NCBI RefSeq assembly: GCF_009689005.1
Contig: NZ_AP021879.1
Location: 1,240,001 to 1,304,000 of the forward strand
Origin: Desulfosarcina ovata subsp. ovata
GTDB lineage: Bacteria; Desulfobacterota; Desulfobacteria; Desulfobacterales; Desulfosarcinaceae
Reading direction: 5' to 3'
DNA: 64,000 bases
The position numbers and the translations under genes are program-made. The notes under the pieces were generated by a model, which saw only the letters and a program-made list of their open reading frames with translations, had not been told where the DNA came from and did not search any database. This document shows positions 25,101 through 33,878 of this stretch, piece after piece. Within the stretch, counting starts at the first letter, position 1. Each line of letters opens with the position of its first letter.

Positions 25101-26339
25101 TTATTTCTTTGGTCCTCGCGATGCGATGCGAATGGTTCCCTTTTCACTCAAGGCGTTGATCTCTCCATCCGTCATACCGATGGATCGCAAAATCGACTGC
25201 GTATCATACCCCATCTCCGTTCGTCCGGTGTGGCGGATCGTTCCCGGCGTGCGCGAAAAGCGGGGTACGATATTGGCCATTTTCACCGACCCCAGATCCT
25301 CGTCGGGCAATTGGACAATACTTTGGCGGGCCCGGTATTGGGGATCCTGCATGATCTGGCCGATATCGTAAACCGGACTGACCGGTACGTCAAAGGATTC
25401 CAGCCGGGCCAGCACGTCGGCTAACGGCCGGCGGCGGATCCAGTCGGCAACAATGCCGTCCACTGTATCCCCGTTCTCTATCCGGCTGGCTGCGGTGGCG
25501 TAACGCGGGTCGTCGACCATGTCGTCCCGGCCAATGGCCCTGAAAAGCCGGAAGGCCATGTCACTGGCCGAGGCCGAGATCGCCACCCAGCGCCCGTCCT
25601 TAGTTTCGTATGCATTGCGCGGCACGCCGCGGGGGGAACGATTGCCCACGCGATTCTGGATGATGCCCAGTTGATCGTACTCAATGGCCTGGGGGCCGAG
25701 CAGGCTGAACATGGATTCGAAAAGACTCAGGTCGATGGTCTGGCCGCTGCCGCCATGCACATCACGATGGTAAAGGGCCATCATCACCGAATAGGCCCCC
25801 ACCAGTGATGTGGCACCGTCCCCCAGGGCAAATGAGGGCAGCGTGGGCGGCCCGGCCGGCTGACCGGTGATATGGGCAAAGCCGCTGAGGGCTTCGGCCA
25901 GGGTGCCGAAGCCCGGCCGGTTGCGGTAGGGACCGGTCTGGCCCCAGCCGGTGATGCGGATCAGGATCAGCCCGGGATTGTCCTGGGCCAGGGTCTTATA
26001 ATCCAGCCCCCACGACTCCAGTTTGCCGGGTCGGAAACTTTCGATCATGACATCCACATCCGCTGCGATCCGGCGGATGACCTGCTGCCCCTCGGGACGG
26101 CTGATGTTGACCGCCAGCAGGCGCTTGCCGCGACCGTGGGACTTCCAGGCCAGCGGCACGCCGTTTTTCCGGTGTCCCCAGTTGCGTATGTAATCACCGA
26201 TGTCAGGATGTTCCACCTTGATCACATCGGCGCCGAAATCGGCCAGGATGGTCGAAATGCCGGGCCCGGCAATCAGGTTGGAGATATCCAACACCCGGAC
26301 CCCCTCCAGCATCTGCCCTGCCTGCTGTTCTTTTTGCAT
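25101..26339 (-). CDS. CaiB/BaiF family CoA transferase (class III)
   Basis: A 412-residue enzyme of the family III CoA transferases, which move CoA between carboxylic acids through an aspartyl-CoA intermediate. The opening VLDISNLIAGPGISTILADFGADVIKVE and the ITGWGQTGPYRNRPGF motif are typical; the catalytic Asp is in SFALGDGATSLVGAY. The substrate cannot be read from the sequence; neighbours give no pathway. ATG 26339 is used. It is divergent from the Cache sensor kinase with only 72 bp between. Confidence 0.88.
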   Translation of the reverse strand: MQKEQQAGQMLEGVRVLDISNLIAGPGISTILADFGADVIKVEHPDIGDYIRNWGHRKNGVPLAWKSHGRGKRLLAVNISRPEGQQVIRRIAADVDVMIESFRPGKLESWGLDYKTLAQDNPGLILIRITGWGQTGPYRNRPGFGTLAEALSGFAHITGQPAGPPTLPSFALGDGATSLVGAYSVMMALYHRDVHGGSGQTIDLSLFESMFSLLGPQAIEYDQLGIIQNRVGNRSPRGVPRNAYETKDGRWVAISASASDMAFRLFRAIGRDDMVDDPRYATAASRIENGDTVDGIVADWIRRRPLADVLARLESFDVPVSPVYDIGQIMQDPQYRARQSIVQLPDEDLGSVKMANIVPRFSRTPGTIRHTGRTEMGYDTQSILRSIGMTDGEINALSEKGTIRIASRGPKK

Positions 26340-26411
26340 CGTCTCTGCTACCTTGGATTGAATGCCATCGATTCGAAATCATACAGCAAGCCGGAGCAAA
26401 CGGGAATACTG

Positions 26412-28658
26412 ATGCTGAACAAAATCCGTATCCGACACAAGCTGCTGATCAGTTACAGCGTCGTGCTGATTCTTTCCATCTCCATCGGCAGCGCGTTCAT
26501 TTACATGGTGGTACGCGACAAAATCACCGCCGAACTGGAAAGGGAGTTGAATAACAACACCACGGCCATCCTCAACATGGTAAAAACCGCCGCGGCGGTC
26601 TCCATCAAAAATCACCTACGCGCCGTGGCGGAAAAAAACCTGGAGATCATCCGCTATTTTTACGACCAGACCCAAAACGGCAGGCTCATCCCGACCAAGG
26701 CCCGGCAGATGGCGGCCCATGTCCTTTTGGCCCAGACCATCGGCGATTCGGGTTACATCTACTGTATGGACAGTGTCGGCCGTGTCAAGGTCCATCCCCA
26801 GCCGGCCCTTTTGGGCACCAATGTGGCCGACTTTGCCTTTGTGCGGGAACAGCTGGCCCGCAAAATCGGTTACATCGAATACAACTGGAAGAACCCCGGT
26901 GAGACGGCAGCGAGGCCCAAGGCGCTGTACATGGTCTATTTCGCGCCCTGGGACTGGATCGTCTCGGCCTCCACCTACCGCAACGAGTTCAACAGCCTGG
27001 TCAATGTCCGGGATTTTGAAAAAAGTGTTCTCGAGCCACGCTTCGGTGAGACCGGTTATGCCTTCGTGATCGACGGCAGCGGCCGTATTCTGATCCACCC
27101 CAAGCTCCAGGGCGTCAATCTGTTCGAGGCCAGGGACCTGCCCGACAAGTACCTTAAAGAGATGCAGCGGAGAAAATCCGGTAAAATCGTTTACCCCTGG
27201 AAAAACCCGGGCGAATCCAGGGCCCGGATGAAGATGGTGATTTTCAACCACATCCCGGAGTACGACTGGATTGTGGCCTCGTCCAGCTACCTGGACGAAT
27301 TCTACGACCCCTTACGCACCATCCGCAACCTGATCATCGCCACGGCAATCATGACCTTCATGCTGGTGCTGCCCATCTCGTTCAGGATCGGCGCCTCGAT
27401 CACCGATCCGCTGAAAAAACTGATGCACCATTTCGACCGCATGATCGTCGGGGACTTCTCCGCCCGCATGGTTTCCGGCTCCCGGGACGAAATCGGGCAA
27501 CTGGCCACCTACTACAACCGTTTTGCCGATGAGATCGAGCGCTATCGCGACAACCTCGAAAAACAGATGGATCGACGCCGCAGTGTGGAGGCGGCCCTGC
27601 GGGAAAGTGAAGCCCGCTACCGTTCGGTAATGGAAGCGGCTCCCGATCCGATCGTCATCTATGATCCGGTCGGTCTGGTGACCTATTTCAACCCGGCCTT
27701 TACACGCATCTTCGGCTGGTCCCTTGATGAATGCCTGGGCAAAAAGATGGACCACTTCGTCCCTGCCGAGAACTGGAAGGAGACCAACCGCATGATCGCC
27801 GCAGTGCTCTCCGGTGAAACCATTTCATCGATTCCCACCCGCCGCTATACCCGAAACCGGGCCGTGGTGGATGTCAGCATCAGCGGGGCCACCTACCTGG
27901 ACCGCCACGGGAAACTGGCCGGCAGCGTCATCATTCTGCGGGACGTCACCCATTCCCAAAAACTCCAAAACCAGGTGATGGAAATCGGCGACCGGGTGCG
28001 CCGTCGAATCGGCCAGGACCTGCACGACGACCTGGCCCCCCATCTGATCGGCATCCAGGGGCTGGGTACGGTACTGGTTGAAAACCTGCGCGAGGAGACC
28101 TCTACCAGCCTGCCGTTGGCCGGCAAGATCGTCGGCCTGATCGCCGCAGCAATCGACAAGGCGCGCAGTCTGGCCCGGGGATTGTGTCCCGTTCACCTGG
28201 TGGCCCATGGTCTTCTCGTCGCCCTGGCAGATATTGCCCGCCAGACCGAGGCAACGTCCAAAATCGCCTGCCGCTTCGATGGTGATGAAACGGTGGTGAT
28301 GACGGACAATACCGTGGCCATGCATTTGTACTACATTGCCCGTGAGGCCGTGCAGAATGCGGTCAAGCACGCCCAGGCGGACCATATCGCCATCCTGCTG
28401 GCCCAAAAAGGAGAGCACATTCACCTTCGTGTGATCGACAACGGCAAGGGGATTCCCGAAAAAAGCGACGCCACCGGAATCGGTTTGCAAATCATGCAGT
28501 ACCGTGCCAGTATAATTGGTGCGGTATTTCAAATCACAAGCAATCCGGGAACCGGAACGACAGTGCATGTATTCCTCAAGGCGTCGGCTCCGCATTCCCG
28601 CGAACACGGCAAGAGCAATCATGGCACCCCCACCGAAAAGAAAAATTCTGATCGTTGA
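26412..28658 (+). CDS. Cache-HAMP-PAS NarL-type sensor histidine kinase
   Basis: A 748-residue membrane sensor. TM1 (about 14-36), a periplasmic double Cache domain (repeated YPWKNPGE/EYNWKNPGE and WDWIVSASTY/YDWIVASSSY units), TM2 near 305-325, HAMP, PAS (about 395-510), then a HisKA_3 dimerisation domain with QDLHDDLAPHLIG and a HATPase ending TGIGLQIMQYRASIIG. Cache domains bind small extracytoplasmic ligands. ATG 26412 is chosen; the frame stays open upstream for 180 codons antisense to the CoA transferase, which is not credible. It overlaps the regulator gene by 38 bp. Confidence 0.9.
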   Translation: MLNKIRIRHKLLISYSVVLILSISIGSAFIYMVVRDKITAELERELNNNTTAILNMVKTAAAVSIKNHLRAVAEKNLEIIRYFYDQTQNGRLIPTKARQMAAHVLLAQTIGDSGYIYCMDSVGRVKVHPQPALLGTNVADFAFVREQLARKIGYIEYNWKNPGETAARPKALYMVYFAPWDWIVSASTYRNEFNSLVNVRDFEKSVLEPRFGETGYAFVIDGSGRILIHPKLQGVNLFEARDLPDKYLKEMQRRKSGKIVYPWKNPGESRARMKMVIFNHIPEYDWIVASSSYLDEFYDPLRTIRNLIIATAIMTFMLVLPISFRIGASITDPLKKLMHHFDRMIVGDFSARMVSGSRDEIGQLATYYNRFADEIERYRDNLEKQMDRRRSVEAALRESEARYRSVMEAAPDPIVIYDPVGLVTYFNPAFTRIFGWSLDECLGKKMDHFVPAENWKETNRMIAAVLSGETISSIPTRRYTRNRAVVDVSISGATYLDRHGKLAGSVIILRDVTHSQKLQNQVMEIGDRVRRRIGQDLHDDLAPHLIGIQGLGTVLVENLREETSTSLPLAGKIVGLIAAAIDKARSLARGLCPVHLVAHGLLVALADIARQTEATSKIACRFDGDETVVMTDNTVAMHLYYIAREAVQNAVKHAQADHIAILLAQKGEHIHLRVIDNGKGIPEKSDATGIGLQIMQYRASIIGAVFQITSNPGTGTTVHVFLKASAPHSREHGKSNHGTPTEKKNSDR

Positions 28659-29283
28659 TGACCATCCGGTTTTTTGCCTGGGCATGAGTGAATTGATCAA
28701 CAAAGCCGCCGATCTGACCGTCTGTGGCAGCGAGGAGACACCGTCGGGTGCAATGAAGGCGATCCAGCGTCTCTCTCCCGACCTGATAATCGTTGACATC
28801 TCGCTGAAAGAGAGCAATGGAATCGATCTGATCGGGGAAATCAACGCCCGTTTCCGGGGCCTGCCCACACTGGTTCTCTCCATGTACGACGAATCCCTGT
28901 ATGCCGAGCGGGCGCTGATGGCCGGGGCCCGGGGGTATCTGATGAAGCAGGAGGCCATTGCCGTCGTGGTCGAGGCCATCCATCAGGTACTCCAGGGAAA
29001 GGTGTATGCCAGCGAGGCCGTCAAGGAAAAGGTTTTCCAGCGCCTGGTCTCCCCGCACAATACTGCCGACACCTCCCCCCTGGACGCACTCACCAGCCGT
29101 GAGTTGGAAACCTTTCGCCTCATCGGCCAGGGGCTATCCACCCGCGAGATCGCCGAGCGCATGAAACTGTCCATCAAAACCATCGGTACCTACCGCGAAC
29201 GCATCAAAGAAAAACTGAACCTGAAGCATTATACCGAACTGGTCAAGGCGGCCGTGCACTACCTGAAGATCACCGAGAAATGA
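28621..29283 (+). CDS. NarL/FixJ-family response regulator
   Basis: A 220-residue regulator. The receiver has ILIVDDHPVF, phosphoacceptor in LIIVDISLKESNGID and switch Lys in GYLMKQEA; the LuxR-type helix-turn-helix is SRELETFRLIGQGLSTREIAERMKLSIKTI. ATG 28621 fits the domain start and lies inside the kinase gene, which implies coupled translation and that the two are partners. Confidence 0.93.
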   Translation: MAPPPKRKILIVDDHPVFCLGMSELINKAADLTVCGSEETPSGAMKAIQRLSPDLIIVDISLKESNGIDLIGEINARFRGLPTLVLSMYDESLYAERALMAGARGYLMKQEAIAVVVEAIHQVLQGKVYASEAVKEKVFQRLVSPHNTADTSPLDALTSRELETFRLIGQGLSTREIAERMKLSIKTIGTYRERIKEKLNLKHYTELVKAAVHYLKITEK

Positions 29284-29359
29284 GGGAGGCAGAATTCGAT
29301 CCGCTTGCCCCGGGATCGGGATGGTACAGAAAAACGTTGCGGCGACACAAAATAAAACA

Positions 29360-29388
29360 GTTGACTTTATACGAACATTACTATTTAA
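29360..29388 (+). promoter_or_regulatory. Putative sigma-70 promoter for the REC-GGDEF gene
   Basis: TTGACT at 29360-29365, a 17-bp spacer, then TTTAAA at 29383-29388, in an A/T-rich stretch 59 bp before the start codon. Confidence 0.5.
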
Positions 29389-29446
29389 AGTATAAAAATC
29401 AATACGATAACCGTTCCCAATCCCTATTTCCCTTGGATCGCAACCA

Positions 29447-30391
29447 TTGACCGAAAACAAATCTTACAAAATTCTCGTGGCCGACGACGATCCCATATCC
29501 CGGCGGCTGTTCCAAAACTTATTGGCCAAAGCGGGGTTCATGGTCACTGCCGCAGCCGATGGGCATGAGGCTCTGGAACTCTTCCGGCGCCATTTTTTTC
29601 CGATCGTATTAACCGATTGGCAGATGCCCAGGATAGAAGGGCCGGAGTTATGCCGAGCCATCCGGCGGGAAAGCCCGGGCCGATATGTCTATATGATCAT
29701 GATGACGTCCAAAGGCGGCAAGGAGGACATCATTTCGGGCCTGAACGCCGGTGCGGACGACTACCTCACCAAGCCGGCTCACCACGCCGAGCTGATGGCC
29801 CGCATCAAGACCGGCATCCGCGTTCTGCAGCTTGAAAAATCCCTCAGGGACGCGGTGGACGAAATCCAAGTGATGTCCGTCACCGATCCCTTGACCGGCA
29901 TTTACAACCGGGGATACATCAATCAGCGGTTACCCGAGGAAATCAGGCGGTCCGTTCGCTATCGCCATGATTTTACCCTGCTGATGTGTGACATCGACCA
30001 TTTCAAAACAGTCAATGACACCTATGGTCATCTATCCGGCGATGCCGTGTTGCAGGCCTTCGCCCGATGCCTGTCCGCCGCCGTACGGCAACAGGTGGAC
30101 TGGGTTGGTCGCTACGGCGGGGAAGAGTTCCTCGTCGTTCTCCCGGAAACTGATTTTGACGGTGCCATGACCTTGGCCGAACGGCTGCGCCAAAGCGTTG
30201 AATCGTTAGTTGTCCAAACCGGCGGACACACGATCCGGATTACTGCCAGTTTTGGCGTTACCGGCCTTTCGTCGGCCACGCCACCACAGGCCGCGAGTGC
30301 GGAATCGCTGCTCCAGACGGTCGACCAGTTGCTCTACCAGGCCAAAAATCAGGGCCGCAACCGGATCCAGGGACACCTGTTCGCCGGTTAG
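29447..30391 (+). CDS. REC-GGDEF diguanylate cyclase
   Basis: A 314-residue response-regulator cyclase making c-di-GMP. The receiver (about 1-125) has phosphoacceptor VLTDWQMPRIEG and YLTKP; the GGDEF domain has DIDHFKTVNDTYGH and an active-site GGEEF. The inhibitory I-site RxxD five residues upstream is not kept (the four residues read QQVD), so product inhibition may be lost. The start is TTG 29447; no clear ribosome binding site precedes it, but no better start exists before the receiver. Confidence 0.9.
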   Translation: MTENKSYKILVADDDPISRRLFQNLLAKAGFMVTAAADGHEALELFRRHFFPIVLTDWQMPRIEGPELCRAIRRESPGRYVYMIMMTSKGGKEDIISGLNAGADDYLTKPAHHAELMARIKTGIRVLQLEKSLRDAVDEIQVMSVTDPLTGIYNRGYINQRLPEEIRRSVRYRHDFTLLMCDIDHFKTVNDTYGHLSGDAVLQAFARCLSAAVRQQVDWVGRYGGEEFLVVLPETDFDGAMTLAERLRQSVESLVVQTGGHTIRITASFGVTGLSSATPPQAASAESLLQTVDQLLYQAKNQGRNRIQGHLFAG

Positions 30392-30424
30392 GGTCTTGGC
30401 AAGAGATGAAGGTTGACATCGGAG

Positions 30425-30735
30425 AAAACGTGGAGAACAAAGAAGCACTGAGGAAGTAGACGGCCAGTAATTTTGCTCGTTTGGAACCAATGCTTCTACC
30501 GGTATGGGGAACATTGGCATCATAATAAACGCAATCCCCCTCTTCCATGATATATTTTTTCCGTCATACACCAACTCGTGGGTCCCTTCCAGCACAAAAA
30601 GAAACGCTTCTCCTTCGTGTTGAAAATCGGCTTGTTCCTCAAACGCCGGCTCGATGATATAGGGGTTCATGTTCTTGCCGATGATGCGCGTGGCCAGGGC
30701 CTGATAATTATAGCCTTGGCCTCTTGATGATGTGC
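30425..30735 (-). pseudogene. Decayed cupin-domain protein gene (frameshifted fragment)
   Basis: The minus strand encodes a cupin core in two frames: IIEPAFEEQADFQHEGEAFL and LEGTHELVYDGK in one, then MEEGDCVYYDANVPHTGRS in the next. The switch is at an A6 run (30555-30560, T on the plus strand); one extra A restores a continuous cupin. The N-terminal part, usually a helix-turn-helix in such proteins, is missing and is replaced by repeat D at 30769; the C-terminus runs into the cyclase gene. It is a remnant, unless the shift is a sequencing error. Confidence 0.7.
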
Positions 30736-30768
30736 TGATGCTTGCGGCAAGCGGCGCGTTTATCAAAA

Positions 30769-30927
30769 AGGCGATTGGCGGAAAAGAATATACCAGGATG
30801 CGCAGGATTTTCATTCGTATTCAAGGCGGGCTTTTTTACGCATAGTGGGGCTATGTGTGGAAACGCCCAACGCAGAAGACGGATGAAAAGACAAGCAGGC
30901 GGGTATATTCTTTGACAGAAATCGCCT
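30769..30927. repeat. Repeat D copy 3
   Basis: The termini AGGCGATTGGCGG and the complement AGGCGATTTCTGTC are followed inward by matching AAAGAATATACC arms. On the minus strand the core reads CGTCTTC-TGCGTT-GGGC pairing with GCCC-GCCTT-GAATACG, the repeat-D internal loop. It has truncated or replaced the 5' part of the cupin pseudogene. Confidence 0.75.
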
Positions 30928-31049
30928 AGCATTTTGCCTATTGGGAAACAACGGTATTCACTTTCTGAACCGGTTCTTCATTCAGATTGAAAAACAACGC
31001 GAAACCATTTATGACCGACTCTGACATCAAACATGGGGATAGGATCCAA

Positions 31050-32282
31050 ATGGACATCAAACAGAAAGCGATTCTGATAACCGGAACTTGCGACACCAAG
31101 GGCGATGAAATTCTGTACCTGAAGGAGTACATCGAATCAAAAGGTATTCGCTGCATGGTGCTGGACCTCGGATTAAGAGAAGACCCCAAAAATTTTGCTC
31201 CGGATTTTCCGCGGCAGCAACTTGCCGAGTCGATCGGGTCGTCACTGGAAGAACTAATTGCCGATGCAAAGGCGGGGCGTTATGAAGTCGCCGTAGAAAA
31301 ACTGGCCAAGGGGGCGGAAGCGATTATTCTTGATCTTTTCAAGAATGGAAGAATCGACGGCATCCTGGCCATCGGAGGAAGCATGGGCACGGCCATTGGC
31401 CTGCGCTCGATGCGATGTCTGCCGGTGGGTTTCCCCAAAGTGCTGATTTCCACCGTCGCGGTTTCCGATTATCTGCATCCCCATTTCATCAAGTCCGACG
31501 TCATTCTGGTCCAACCCATCTCTGATTTTTTCGGTCTCAACCAATGGTCCAAAAGGGACCTCAAACGGGCAGCGTCGACCATCAGCAATATCGTGCTGGA
31601 AGAAGAAGCCTTGGAAGAAGGCAAATGGATCGGCCTGACGGCCATCGGCTGGGTCGTTTCCTGCGTGCCCTCGATTAAGCGGCTGTTGGAAGAGAAAGGC
31701 TTTAAGGTCGCGATCGCCCATTCGGCAAGCATACAAACCGGGATTCTCGAAGATCTGATCCGGCAAGGGGTGATCGGTGGAATGCTCGATCTTTGTCCGT
31801 TCGAACTGCTCCACGAAGTCACTGGCGGCGCCTGCCACTCACGCAACCGGTTGATGGCCGCAGCAGAAATGGGGATCCCCACCATTGTGGCGCCCGGTGC
31901 CATCGGGGTCTTTACCATGAACACCTTGCAAATGCCTGCGTATAAGGAACAGGGCCGGTTTACCATCGAACACAACGAGATTCTGGGGACGGCAAAACCG
32001 ACTATTGAAGAGATGATCGAAACGGCAGAGTTGATGTGCACCCGGCTTAACGCCTCGAAAGGCAAAGTGGCCGTCGTCGTGCCGAGCCAAGGCTTTTTCA
32101 ATTATGATCGCGAAGGGAAAATGTATTTTAATCCTGAAGGCAGAGCCGCGTTCATCAATGTGCTTAAAGAAAAACTCGATCCCAAAATCAATCTCGAAAT
32201 TCTCGACTGCCATTGGGATGACCTGGAGTTCATGATCCGGATTGCTGAATTGTGCGTCAAGTATTTTGCGGAAATCGTGTAA
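31050..32282 (+). CDS. UPF0261 family protein (Tm-1-like ATP-binding domain)
   Basis: A 410-residue protein with the family opening ILITGTCDTKGDEILYLK, the central GILAIGGSMGTAIGLRSMR nucleotide-binding loop and GGACHSRNRLMAAAEMGIP. The plant homologue Tm-1 binds ATP and blocks a viral replicase; the bacterial role is unknown. ATG 31050 is chosen for the AGGATCC six bases before it; the open frame includes an earlier ATG. Repeat B copy 3 and a UspA gene follow. Confidence 0.85.
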   Translation: MDIKQKAILITGTCDTKGDEILYLKEYIESKGIRCMVLDLGLREDPKNFAPDFPRQQLAESIGSSLEELIADAKAGRYEVAVEKLAKGAEAIILDLFKNGRIDGILAIGGSMGTAIGLRSMRCLPVGFPKVLISTVAVSDYLHPHFIKSDVILVQPISDFFGLNQWSKRDLKRAASTISNIVLEEEALEEGKWIGLTAIGWVVSCVPSIKRLLEEKGFKVAIAHSASIQTGILEDLIRQGVIGGMLDLCPFELLHEVTGGACHSRNRLMAAAEMGIPTIVAPGAIGVFTMNTLQMPAYKEQGRFTIEHNEILGTAKPTIEEMIETAELMCTRLNASKGKVAVVVPSQGFFNYDREGKMYFNPEGRAAFINVLKEKLDPKINLEILDCHWDDLEFMIRIAELCVKYFAEIV

Positions 32283-32321
32283 TGACGCTCCGCTGTCATT
32301 TTCAGGAGACCATTCGGATGA

Positions 32322-32427
32322 TATAATATTTAAGATAATGTTTTTGGTAAGGCCAGAGGGAGGAAGTCGTATGGTAATACTGCAACGAGCGATAACGCAG
32401 CCCAAAAATATTATCTTGAATGCTATA
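32322..32427. repeat. Repeat B copy 3
   Basis: A third 106-bp copy, in the same orientation as 3837-3942, with ends TATAATATTTAAGATAATGT and TATAGCATTCAAGATAATAT read inward. It lies between the UPF0261 and UspA genes. Confidence 0.85.
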
Positions 32428-32488
32428 GAATGCCGCTGAACGCAATCTTTATCCATCCACGATTAACGATCGCTGAATGAGGTGAACA

Positions 32489-33016
32489 ATGAACTGGAAA
32501 AATAAAAATATTCTTTTTGCCACTGACTTGTCCAATGATTGCAGGGATGCCTATTCGTACGCACTTAACATCGCGACGGCCTGCCAGGGCCGCATCACGC
32601 TATTGCATGTGATCGTTGCGCAACCCGTCTCACTGGAAAAGAGGATAAAAAATCTTTTTGGCGATGAACGCTATGAAGAAATCATGCGGGAACATGAAGA
32701 GGACGCGCGATTGATCCTGATCGGCAAACGCAAAGAGAGTGATCTGGTAAAAGCGGCGCTGAACAAGCTGATGGAAGACTTTTCAGGCGTGCGTCCGGAA
32801 AGTCTCTTGCAGGAAGACAAGATTCTGGTCAAAAAAGGAGATGTGGTCGAAGAGATCATCACCACGGCTCATGAACAAGAATGCGACCTGATCGTATTAA
32901 GCGCTCATGCCAGCGCACCTGAGGAATCCCACGTTTCCAAAGCCATTCAAACCATTATCCGGCTTTCCAAAATACCGGTCACCATCGTTCCGCCAAGCGG
33001 TATCGTACAATTGTAA
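32489..33016 (+). CDS. Universal stress protein (UspA family)
   Basis: A 175-residue single Usp domain. It opens KNILFATDLSNDCRDAYSYA and ends with ATLxx-type SKIPVTIVPPSG; LIVLSAHA and a KA-rich loop fit the fold. The G-2x-G-9x-G ATP-binding loop is not obvious (SAHASAPEESHVSKAIQTII), so it may belong to the non-ATP-binding group. GAGGTG stands before ATG 32489. The insert around residues 50-85 is charged and longer than usual. Confidence 0.88.
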   Translation: MNWKNKNILFATDLSNDCRDAYSYALNIATACQGRITLLHVIVAQPVSLEKRIKNLFGDERYEEIMREHEEDARLILIGKRKESDLVKAALNKLMEDFSGVRPESLLQEDKILVKKGDVVEEIITTAHEQECDLIVLSAHASAPEESHVSKAIQTIIRLSKIPVTIVPPSGIVQL

Positions 33017-33099
33017 TGAGCGCCGTTCTCGGCCGCCAAAAAACGGTTCGAGACTCTCCGTTCGTCCTGCCCTGTACCCAATCCTGGTAGCCAGGGCCG

Positions 33100-33134
33100 C
33101 ATGGGACATTCCTTGGGCGAAGGTGTGTCCCATG
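33100..33134. other. Perfect stem-loop downstream of uspA
   Basis: CATGGGACA and TGTCCCATG pair exactly, with a second inner CCTT/AAGG pair. No T tract follows, so it is not a standard terminator. The 33017-33671 interval otherwise holds only repeat C. Confidence 0.5.
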
Positions 33135-33226
33135 CCATTCTTTCAGGTGCCGAATGCCCTTTTGTCGGTGTAGATGAATCACGATTGACGGTCTCGCAAA
33201 AAGTCACCTTCAGACGGAGCAGGACC

Positions 33227-33536
33227 AGGGCAATCGCATGTAACTCAGGTTTATCGAAATCGGGATCGAAATCGGAATCGGAATCGGGATCGGAATCGGG
33301 ATCGACGATGTATATTGGAATCACTGGTTGACAAAAGGGCAATAGACGGTTCCCGGTTTTCCTGTTTCCCATGTCGTTAGACATCCAGTCTGCATGTCTC
33401 CGTCCCATTTCTTTTCGATTTCGATAGCGATTCCGATTTCGATTTGGATTTGGATTTGGATTTGGATCATAGTAAAAATCCGTACACGATCACCCTGTAG
33501 GGCACATCACATACCAAGGTTACGTGCGATTGCCCT
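33227..33536. repeat. Repeat C copy 1: 310-bp element with two paired hexamer tracts
   Basis: The termini are inverted repeats (AGGGCAATCGCATGTAAC and the complement AGGGCAATCGCACGTAAC). Inside are a left tract of eight GRRATC-type hexamers (about 33254-33305) and a right tract of eight GATTTC/GATTTG-type hexamers (about 33417-33466), which are complementary to each other. The middle part is shared with copy 2 at 51229-51493. It is non-coding. Confidence 0.8.
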
Positions 33537-33663
33537 GAGAGCAGGACAATATCCCCTTTTCAATCCTCCCCAAATCGCATTACAATGTCATTTATTGCTT
33601 CATACCGCACGCGCATCGATGGATGAGGCAGCCGTCTCCCCATAACGAGCAACGCCGGGAACC

Positions 33664-33671
33664 GGTTTTCA
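33664..33671. repeat. Left target-site duplication of the transposon
   Basis: GGTTTTCA directly abuts the TGTCGT terminus; the identical 8 bp directly follows the right terminus at 37846-37853. Nine bases would no longer match, so the duplication is exactly 8 bp. Confidence 0.75.
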
Positions 33672-33726
33672 TGTCGTGTGCCACGCTTTTTGAGACTGTC
33701 ATCCCACGTTTCATGAGATCATTCGG
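33672..33726. repeat. Transposon left-end binding repeats
   Basis: Two units, CCACGCTTTTTGAGACTGTC at 33681 and CCACGTTTCATGAGATCATT at 33704, start 23 bp apart. They match the right-end units. Confidence 0.65.
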
Positions 33727-33878
33727 ATGACATCCGATATCGCCGCGTTAACCTATATCATATCGTTCATAATCGAGACGCGTTCAAATGAACAAATGAT
33801 AAAGCTTACCGCGTGGATGACGTTTCGCCAACAACCGGAAAGAACCGACTTACAACAAGAAACCAGTATATCTATCCG

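Noticed and set aside
25872..26411. 180-codon N-terminal extension of the Cache kinase
   Set aside because: It is antisense to the CoA transferase; the membrane segment and family start fit ATG 26412.
33250..33470. Hexamer tracts as a possible CRISPR array
   Set aside because: Units are 6 bp and continuous, without spacers, and no cas genes are present.
33185..33706. Inverted similarity between TGACGGTCTCGCAAAAAG (33186) and CTTTTTGAGACTGTCA (33686), seeming to enclose repeat C
   Set aside because: The right arm is part of the transposon end repeat, so the match is more likely chance than a second set of termini.
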